A stretch of 5,811 bases of DNA from Bacteroidota bacterium (GTDB taxonomy: Bacteria > Bacteroidota > Bacteroidia > Bacteroidales > Cfx3-03), in assembly GCA_030706265.1 (NCBI GenBank), contig JAUZOX010000191.1, forward strand, positions 1 through 5,811, read 5' to 3'. The position numbers were made by a program, and so were the translations under genes. The notes under the pieces were generated by a model that saw nothing but the letters and a program-made list of their open reading frames with translations, searched no databases and had not been told where the DNA came from. This document shows, piece by piece, positions 1 through 4,534 of this stretch. Within the stretch, counting starts at the first letter, position 1; each line of letters begins with the position of its first letter.

Positions 1-468
1 CTGGGTTTTGTTTCCAGGGAGGACTATAACAGGTTGGAAGATCTGACCAGAAAACTTTATCAACGCGGAAATGAAATAGCCAACAGCATGGGGTTGATTT
101 TGGTCGACACCAAATATGAATTCGGAAAGGTGGACGATGAAATCTATCTTATCGACGAAATCCATACCCCCGACTCTTCCCGTTATTTTTACAAGGAAGG
201 ATACGAAGAACGGCAAGCCAAGGGGGAACCCCAGAAACAACTTTCGAAAGAATTCGTACGCGAATGGCTGATGGCAAACGGTTTTCAGGGTCAGGAAGGA
301 CAGGTCGTCCCCGAGATGACCGAAGACTATGTGATCTCGGTTTCCGACCGCTACATCGAGTTGTACGAACAAATCACAGGACAACCCTTTGTAAAAGCCG
401 ATACTTCAAATGTAATCAGCAGGGTTCAGAAAAACATCGAAGCCTTCCTGGCAGCTTATTACCGCTAA
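1..468 (+). CDS. purC: SAICAR synthase (phosphoribosylaminoimidazole-succinocarboxamide synthase), C-terminal half, 5' end outside window
   Basis: This cytosolic enzyme of de novo purine synthesis joins CAIR and L-aspartate with ATP to give SAICAR, ADP and phosphate. The frame is open from base 1 and stops with TAA at 466-468, leaving 155 residues of a protein that in this phylum is usually about 310. Two conserved family signatures are visible: LVDTKYEFG at fragment residues 34-42, and [11 protein letters not shown] at 52-62, which belongs to the nucleotide and metal-binding part of the active site. The C-terminal tail ([13 protein letters not shown], then a final helix ending AAYYR) is also typical. 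An internal TTG or ATG could be mistaken for a start, but homology continues upstream to the window edge, so the gene is simply cut by the window. A strong terminator follows 6 bases after the stop, so purC is the last gene of its transcript. Identification is secure. Confidence 0.95.
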   Translation: MGFVSREDYNRLEDLTRKLYQRGNEIANSMGLILVDTKYEFGKVDDEIYLIDEIHTPDSSRYFYKEGYEERQAKGEPQKQLSKEFVREWLMANGFQGQEGQVVPEMTEDYVISVSDRYIELYEQITGQPFVKADTSNVISRVQKNIEAFLAAYYR

Positions 469-474
469 ATACTT

Positions 475-519
475 TACCCGGTTCGCCAGATCTGCTGACG
501 ATCCGGGTAATGCTTTTTC
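475..519 (+). terminator. Intrinsic terminator of purC
   Basis: The arms TACCCGG (475-481) and CCGGGTA (503-509) pair perfectly. Inside them TCG/CGA and CAG/CTG extend the stem, with two symmetric mismatches, around the loop ATCTG. A run of five T follows at 514-518. The hairpin begins 6 bases after the purC stop, as expected of a rho-independent terminator. The spacer between stem and T-run is slightly long. Confidence 0.7.
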
Positions 520-625
520 ATCCTCAGCCTGTTCGACCCGATAAGGGAAAAGGTGCCATAAAAAGGAACGGATTTTTGATTCATAATAAAGGTGTTACAG
601 ATTCAAGCCCATTTGGACCCATTTC

Positions 626-664
626 AAAAAAAGAGCTATGAAGAATATTTGTAGCTCTTTTTTT
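626..664. terminator. Bidirectional A/T-flanked terminator hairpin
   Basis: A 13-bp perfect stem is formed by seven A plus GAGCTA (626-638) and TAGCTC plus seven T (652-664), around a 13-base loop. Either strand reads a stem followed by a U-run, so it could stop transcription in both directions. It probably backs up the purC terminator on the plus strand. No minus-strand gene ends close by, so that function is only potential. Confidence 0.65.
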
Positions 665-755
665 ATGCTCGGGTTTAAAAGATCAACCCAAAAAATCAGT
701 CCAAAAAATTCGTTTAAAATTAAACCTTAAATCCGCAAGAGAGTGTTGAATTAAA

Positions 756-802
756 GCCGCCAAAACATTGTTAATAAATTTATTACCAAATGTTTTTACG
801 GC
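756..802. repeat. Long imperfect inverted repeat upstream of the IS remnant
   Basis: The left arm from GCCG at 756 to about 778 and the right arm ending ACGGC at 802 pair over roughly 23 bases. Shared blocks are GCCG, AAAACATT and TAATAAA, with a few mismatches and one 1-base bulge. The loop is nearly absent, so it would extrude as a cruciform or fold as a hairpin in RNA. It lies about 60 bases before the transposase start. It may be a subterminal structure of the IS1380 element or an unrelated palindrome. Confidence 0.5.
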
Positions 803-863
803 AAGAAAAGATCACCTAATTTAGTGTTACCACACAACCAAATATGGTACCATCTTTTCCGTT

Positions 864-1312
864 ATGAAATTACAAAAAACACCCACTCCAGTACGCCCCT
901 TTGCAGGCATTTCTTTCGTTGATAATACATTTGTAAAAGCAGAGTTGAGCCAACTTATTGATAATGAATTAGGATGTAGAGTAAAAACGGCTGGCTATTT
1001 GTATAATGATATCATCAAGAACCTGGCAAACGTTTTTATAGTGGGGTAAGTTGTGCTAAAGATATCCAAACCCATTTAGGCGGACACCTAAAATCCATCC
1101 CTGGCAACAGAGTTCCAAGTGCAGACACCATCCTGCGAGGGATAAAAGAACTAACGGTTCCCAATGCGACTTACATTTCCAAACAAGGAAAGAGCTATGA
1201 TTTTAATGTCAACACTAAACTCAACTTGTTAAATATCAAGTCCCTCTTTTTAACCGGACAATTGGAAAGCGGTGTTTATTATGGAGGGAAATGGGGTCAG
1301 TCTCCTTTTTAA
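864..1312 (+). pseudogene. IS1380-family transposase remnant (N-terminal third, frameshifted, 3' truncated)
   Basis: The start ATG at 864 opens a protein carrying the conserved IS1380 N-terminus: RPFAGISFVDNTF, then LSQLIDNELG and VKTAGYLYNDIIKNLANVFI. Frame 0 stops at 1047-1049. Shifting frame at about 1040 (one lost base, ATA AGT to ATAGT) restores SGVSCAKDIQTHL, VPSADTILRGIKEL and LNIKSLFLTGQLESGVYY. Family similarity stops at 1282; the next nine codons and the stop at 1310-1312 lie in a foreign palindrome. In intact relatives of about 430 residues, the YY pair is followed by the DFDYD segment holding the first catalytic Asp, so all catalytic residues are missing. About 140 residues remain. 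It is certainly non-functional. The right inverted repeat is gone and no left one was identified. The recalled family alignment is the basis for the name. Confidence 0.85.
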
Positions 1313-1368
1313 ATTTAACATATTTATATTCAATTACTTTTATTGGTAAATGGGGACTGACCCCAAAT
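1289..1368. repeat. REPIN/BIME-like pair of inverted REP palindromes
   Basis: TGGGGTCAGTCTCC at 1292-1305 and GGGGACTGACCCCA at 1352-1365 are inverted copies matching at 13 of 14 positions. Each is itself a small palindrome, GGGG-N5-CCCC, with one base decayed in the left copy. Both are preceded on the plus strand by AAAT. The 46 bases between them are AT-rich and non-coding. Paired inverted REPs of this kind are typically non-autonomous elements moved by a REP-associated Y1 transposase (RAYT) encoded elsewhere; none is in this window. The unit abuts the break in the IS1380 gene and ends about 80 bases from the 3' end of the minus-strand DUF4268 gene. Confidence 0.6.
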
Positions 1369-1444
1369 ATTCTCAAAAGATCTATAATCAATAAGTAGAA
1401 ATTCTTTGCTGATACATATGATTTTAATTCATCATTTAAAGTAT

Positions 1445-2383
1445 TCAGAGATCCTTGATCTTGTGGCGGAAGAACTTGTCGAATTTTTCGAGGGTGTCAA
1501 GAAACCATTTATGCTGATCAGGCCAGTACGTTTTATCAGCTACATTTGCTTTTTTTTCTAAACTCACCAACGATACTCTTCTTTCAGGTAATTCATTCCA
1601 AAATACATCATTGCCAATTTCTGTAACAGCTAGCTCCTGATACTTTGATTTAAGTATATTGAATTGCTCTTTGGAGTTTGAAGAATTGATGTTTAACTCA
1701 ACCCGAATGGAACCATCACGAACGCTTGCCACAGCTGCCAGATAAATATCCGTTTTGCCCAATGCGAAATTTGACCAATTTTGAGGTGATGGCTTCTGAG
1801 GTTTCAGTTTAGCTCCACTTTCCGCAAAATATTGCTTCATGGCCTGCCAGTATTCGAGGTTTAAAGCTTTTGTGTCGGTCAAACCTTGATTCTGATTCGT
1901 TGCTTTTATTGACTTCGCCCAATCATTTGGTTTACTCACAACCTGAAAGAATGGAGCAGGCAAACTATCGCCAATTTGGTATACTTCAATTTCAATTCCA
2001 AAAAAATTGAATTTCTCGTCTGTAATTTTATTCAACCAATCAATTGCTGCTCGATGTTCCTCAGTAAAGTTCTTTGCAATCCATATTATTGTAACTGCAT
2101 CGAGCCCCGCTGCATAGGTTAATATCTGTCCTAAATGTGTATGATCTGTTTTTTCAAGCTGATTTTCAATCAACACATTATGGTCGTCGACTGTACTTTT
2201 GCAAAGGATGTCAGCTCGAAATGGGCCTACATTTTTCTCCTGTTGCACAACCTCAAGATCTACTCCAATAACATCGCTCAATAGTTCAATATTTTCATCT
2301 TTTGCCAACCAAGGTGTAAAATCGCTTGCTTCACCATTCCATAATTGGCGGATATCAACTTTTTCGAGTTTACCTATTTTCAT
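1445..2383 (-). CDS. DUF4268 domain protein with PD-(D/E)XK nuclease-like N-terminal half
   Basis: A complete 312-residue cytosolic protein with no signal peptide or membrane segment. Residues 1-50 form a short conserved lead-in (LWNGEASDFTPWLAKDENIE). Residues 50-120 look like a restriction-endonuclease fold core: GPFRADIL with D58, a strand VLIENQLEKTDHTHLGQ with E73, Q75 and Q86, then LTYAAG with Y90. This matches D...ExK...QxxxY with Gln in place of the usual catalytic Lys, a variant I recall as normal in this family. Residues 170-312 fit DUF4268 (YWQAMKQYF, WSNFALGKTDIYLAA, RVELNI, WNELPERRVSLV, ending FDKFFRHKIKDL). The start ATG is preceded by an A-rich stretch without Shine-Dalgarno. 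No methylase or helicase gene adjoins it. It lies between an IS/REPIN scar and a repeat-rich spacer, consistent with acquired, possibly defensive cargo. The family is known, but the biochemical role is not established to my knowledge. Confidence 0.88.
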   Translation of the reverse strand: MKIGKLEKVDIRQLWNGEASDFTPWLAKDENIELLSDVIGVDLEVVQQEKNVGPFRADILCKSTVDDHNVLIENQLEKTDHTHLGQILTYAAGLDAVTIIWIAKNFTEEHRAAIDWLNKITDEKFNFFGIEIEVYQIGDSLPAPFFQVVSKPNDWAKSIKATNQNQGLTDTKALNLEYWQAMKQYFAESGAKLKPQKPSPQNWSNFALGKTDIYLAAVASVRDGSIRVELNINSSNSKEQFNILKSKYQELAVTEIGNDVFWNELPERRVSLVSLEKKANVADKTYWPDQHKWFLDTLEKFDKFFRHKIKDL

Positions 2384-2669
2384 TACTTTTTATGTTTCGT
2401 TTATTTTTTGGTTTAATCAAAAAATATTAAAAGTTTAGTAGAGTCCATTCTTATCATCTTAATTTTTTGTAACGATTAATATGTCAAAATGTATTCCTTG
2501 TATCTTCTTTAGAAATCTCTTTCAGTAGCGAACCTTTTAAAGAATTCTGTTTGACTGAAAAGGCAATGTGATCTATACAAAAAACAATAATACTGATTTT
2601 TATCGATATAAAATATTTTTTGTTTTAATATTTATAAAATATGTCTGACGCACTAATTTCCTAGCATAA

Positions 2670-2741
2670 GCTGTATGTTTGCCGTGTATGCTGTATGTAT
2701 GCCGCATTTTTACCATATCATACAATATGGCATACATACGA
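2670..2741. repeat. Cluster of TGTATGTATGCC-type repeats with competing hairpins
   Basis: GCTGTATGTTTGCCG (2670-2684) and GCTGTATGTATGCCG (2690-2704) are direct repeats with a 20-base period, differing at one position. A third unit lies inverted at 2729-2739 (GGCATACATAC), a perfect 11-bp match to 2693-2703. Inside that pair, CCATAT (2713-2718) and ATATGG (2725-2730) form a second hairpin that uses part of the same right arm, so the two folds exclude each other. The 20-base spacing, about two helical turns, suits binding of a protein on one DNA face. No regulator is encoded beside it. The role is unknown. Confidence 0.6.
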
Positions 2742-2861
2742 CATAGGTATTGCATTTACTTGACGTATAAATGGCATGGATCATCTGATGACAAGGACTG
2801 TACCTTTCAGATCTGAATAAATTGCGACAGGAAAAAAATGAAAAATAGAAAATCCCATTAC

Positions 2862-2985
2862 AAATAGGTCGTATGGAACTCATATGGACAATTTTTATAC
2901 GGTTATTATTTTCTTAATTGGTCTCATAGGGCTCGCATAAATGCCGGGTTCATTGGTGTTTGTGTTTTTGAAACATGCTCGTTTC
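2862..2985 (+). repeat. Left copy of inverted repeat pair (blocks 2862-2888 and 2950-2985)
   Basis: Block A (2862-2888) matches the reverse complement of 3657-3683 at 23 of 27 positions, with a perfect 14-base core GGTCGTATGGAACT (2867-2880). Block B (2950-2985) matches the reverse complement of 3615-3650 at 29 of 36, with a perfect 15-base end AAACATGCTCGTTTC (2971-2985). In this copy the blocks are separated by 61 bases. Read on the minus strand, 2895-2987 is an open frame (WKRACFKNTNTNE...) with a stop codon just before it and no start. Confidence 0.75.
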
Positions 2986-3136
2986 CACTATTAATCCTTT
3001 TGCTGTCACCGTATTAATGGATTCTATCAAAAAATCACAAAGTGGTAATCCGTTGACTACGGGGAGATTATTACCCTTTTATCCTCCTATAATTCTGGTC
3101 TATCGGGTAGTATCCTGGTATTTTCAAGGTGTTTTC

Positions 3137-3198
3137 TCCCCGGTATCTCCCATCAGCATGTACCAAACAAATACCAAACTGCAGGGGAATACCGGGGA
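3137..3198. repeat. Inverted repeat with 15-base arms
   Basis: TCCCCGGTATCTCCC (3137-3151) pairs with GGGGAATACCGGGGA (3184-3198) at 13 of 15 positions, including an uninterrupted ten-base match TCCCCGGTAT. The loop is 32 bases and contains ACCAAA twice. There is no T-run on either side, so it is not a standard terminator. It lies inside the segment bracketed by the inverted pair 2862/3683. Confidence 0.55.
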
Positions 3199-3529
3199 AG
3201 AATACAACCTGAATTTACCCGGAATTTGCGGAGATGACTACCTTTAAAGGAGAATAAAAGACCGGATTTAGGAGAATTAGAGGTAAACCTGTAAACCGCT
3301 TTTAGGAGAAGGCGCCTTGAACTTCGTGTTCGGCTTCAACAATGTCTTGGGAAGCGGTCTTGATTTTTATCCAGTGGGTGTGTGAATCAGATCATTATGC
3401 AAGTTTAAAATAAAATCTTAAGAACATTTTTATTACTCCGGACACCCATTTTAACCTTTCCCCGACCTTCTTTCCTCCCCTCTCAAAATAATTATTTATA
3501 ACACATATAGAAATATGCATTTTTTAAAC

Positions 3530-3537
3530 TATATTTG
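3530..3537 (+). promoter_or_regulatory. Possible Bacteroidota -7 box of the lipoprotein operon
   Basis: TATATTTG matches the Bacteroidota -7 consensus TAnnTTTG and sits about 165 bases before the start at 3701, in an AT-rich stretch. No TTTG or TTG -33 element is visible at the usual distance upstream, so the support is weak. Confidence 0.25.
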
Positions 3538-3612
3538 AGTACATTTCATTACCGTTCTTCGAAATAATTATCATCACTGAATTCAGGATTAAACCTTTAA
3601 ACTATTACTGTT

Positions 3613-3696
3613 ATGAAACGAGCATGTTTAAAGATTACCAACAAGAATGAATATCTTCCATGCAAGTTCCATACGACCAATTTAATCAAATTATAA
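3613..3696 (+). CDS. Possible 27-residue leader ORF inside the right repeat copy
   Basis: ATG at 3613 opens a frame of 27 codons (MKRACLKITNKNE..., ending NLIKL) with a TAA 4 bases before the ATG of the lipoprotein gene. The product is basic, with two Cys, and matches no family I know. It lies within the duplicated inverted block, and the other copy has the same frame open (KRACFKNTNTNE) but with a stop codon upstream and no start. It could be a translated leader that couples to the next gene, or a chance frame in a repeat. I see no ribosome binding site. Confidence 0.2.
   Translation: MKRACLKITNKNEYLPCKFHTTNLIKL
3615..3683 (-). repeat. Right copy of inverted repeat pair (blocks 3615-3650 and 3657-3683)
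   Basis: This is the inverted counterpart of 2862-2985. The same two blocks occur in mirrored order, but only 6 bases separate them here, so one copy gained or the other lost about 55 bases. The copy ends 17 bases before the start codon of the TPR lipoprotein gene, so it occupies that gene's untranslated leader. Confidence 0.75.
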
Positions 3697-3700
3697 GCGT

Positions 3701-4510
3701 ATGAATAAAGTCAACACTCTTCATTTAATTGGCGGTTATGTGGTTTGTTTCATGACAATGATGGCCTGTGCCCCAATCTCCCTGACTTCGACCCAAGTGT
3801 ACCAGGGTTCTTCAAGCAACAATATTGAAGGCAAAGAATCGGTGAAAAAAGATCTCGCCCTGGTGTTAAAAAGTGCGCTGGTTGACACCAAAGAGCTCCG
3901 CACCAATACATTTTACCCTTCAAATGTCGTGGTGACTGATGACAGCATTACTGTAATGAAAAGCAAAAGCAAAAAGTTTGCCTTCAAAATCACAGAGCTT
4001 CCTGAAATCAGTGTGTCGGATTGGGGCAGAAATGGCCCGGTAGACGGGCACTTCCGGTATAGCGTGGATTTGCCAAAGACCCGGTTCAGCTGGTCGGACT
4101 TAAAGAAATCCCAGGAGTTTGCAGATGGCCTGACCTTTTTCCGGCAACTCTATATCACCAAAAGATCGGAGGAAGGCCTAAAAACCTTTGAACCTGTTGC
4201 AGCCAAATACCGCGTACTGAAGATAAAACCTCCAGTACTGGAAGAACAAAGAAAATACATCGTTCAAGCCACCGCACTGGCCCAACAAAAAAAATATAAA
4301 GAGGCCATCGAACTGTATGACAAGGCCATTGACTTTGATCCGACAAACCCGATCACCTATTATAATCAATCCTTGCTCCTGGCCCAGGTGCTCCGCTACA
4401 ACGATGCCATCTACCAGATGAAGAGATATCTGCTTCTGGCTCCCGATGCCGCGGATGCACGCAGCGCACAGGATAAAATCTACGAATGGGAAATCACCGG
4501 TAAAAAATAG
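3701..4510 (+). CDS. Putative lipoprotein with C-terminal TPR pair
   Basis: A complete 269-residue protein. Residues 1-22 form an export signal with a hydrophobic core, ending MMAC at C23. This is a loose lipobox, so an envelope lipoprotein is likely but signal peptidase I cleavage is possible. Residues 45-155 appear to be a mixed alpha/beta domain: FAFKITELPEISVSDWGRNG, then a strand-rich stretch, then WSDLKKSQEFADGLTFFRQLYI, whose pattern recalls small PH-like domains followed by a helix. Residues 185-250 are two tetratricopeptide units: ALAQQKKYKEAIELYDKAIDF with DPTNP, then TYYNQSLLLAQVLRYNDAIY with a LAPDA turn. TPRs normally bind peptide or protein partners. ATG 3701 is supported by the signal peptide and by an in-frame stop at 3683-3685. 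A downstream exported protein starts 24 bases after the stop, suggesting co-transcription. I do not recognise a specific named family. Confidence 0.85.
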   Translation: MNKVNTLHLIGGYVVCFMTMMACAPISLTSTQVYQGSSSNNIEGKESVKKDLALVLKSALVDTKELRTNTFYPSNVVVTDDSITVMKSKSKKFAFKITELPEISVSDWGRNGPVDGHFRYSVDLPKTRFSWSDLKKSQEFADGLTFFRQLYITKRSEEGLKTFEPVAAKYRVLKIKPPVLEEQRKYIVQATALAQQKKYKEAIELYDKAIDFDPTNPITYYNQSLLLAQVLRYNDAIYQMKRYLLLAPDAADARSAQDKIYEWEITGKK

Positions 4511-4534
4511 CACTATTAATCTATCCCCTTCATC

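Larger units (their letters stand above)
469..863. other. Gene-free spacer with terminators and a hairpin
   Basis: I see no credible gene here. The spacer holds the two terminators listed separately. Around 688-710 there is a short doubled motif, CCAAAAAAT repeated about 13 bases apart, and GGGTT/AACCC at 671-689 could form a small hairpin. A long imperfect hairpin lies at 756-802. The DNA becomes clearly AT-richer to the right of about 620. The boundary between host sequence and the decayed insertion sequence must lie somewhere in this spacer, but I could not identify a terminal inverted repeat. Confidence 0.6.
2384..3612. other. 1.2-kb repeat-rich spacer without a convincing gene
   Basis: Bases 2384-2640 are very AT-rich and would hold the promoter of the minus-strand DUF4268 gene, though I see no clear consensus. 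Bases 2641-2800 hold the TGTATGTATGCC repeat cluster. Bases 2862-2985 hold the left copies of the inverted blocks. Bases 2975-3247 are open on the plus strand for 90 codons, but the product resembles nothing I know and has a low-complexity, hairpin-rich sequence. GGAGAA occurs three times between 3249 and 3310. Bases 3303-3386 have coding-like composition in two opposed frames but no full gene. Bases 3400-3600 are AT-rich and probably contain the promoter of the downstream operon. Confidence 0.55.

Noticed and set aside
264..641. 125-codon plus-strand open frame overlapping purC
   Set aside because: It lies mainly in another frame of purC, has an Arg-rich, unnatural composition and runs through the purC terminator.
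2199..2438. 79-codon plus-strand open frame
   Set aside because: It is antisense to the well-supported DUF4268 gene, and its Ser/Phe-rich composition is typical of a shadow frame.
2578..2640. AT-rich inverted and direct repeats (for example TATAAAATAT twice)
   Set aside because: In such AT-rich sequence, short matches of this size are expected by chance.
2670..2741. CRISPR array
   Set aside because: There are only two direct units of 15 bases with a 5-base gap, plus one inverted unit. There are no regular spacers and no cas genes.
2975..3247. 90-codon plus-strand open frame in the spacer
   Set aside because: Its start lies in an inverted repeat, its body covers a GC-rich hairpin, no ribosome site or known motif is visible, and the product resembles no family I know. 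It could be real but is unsupported.
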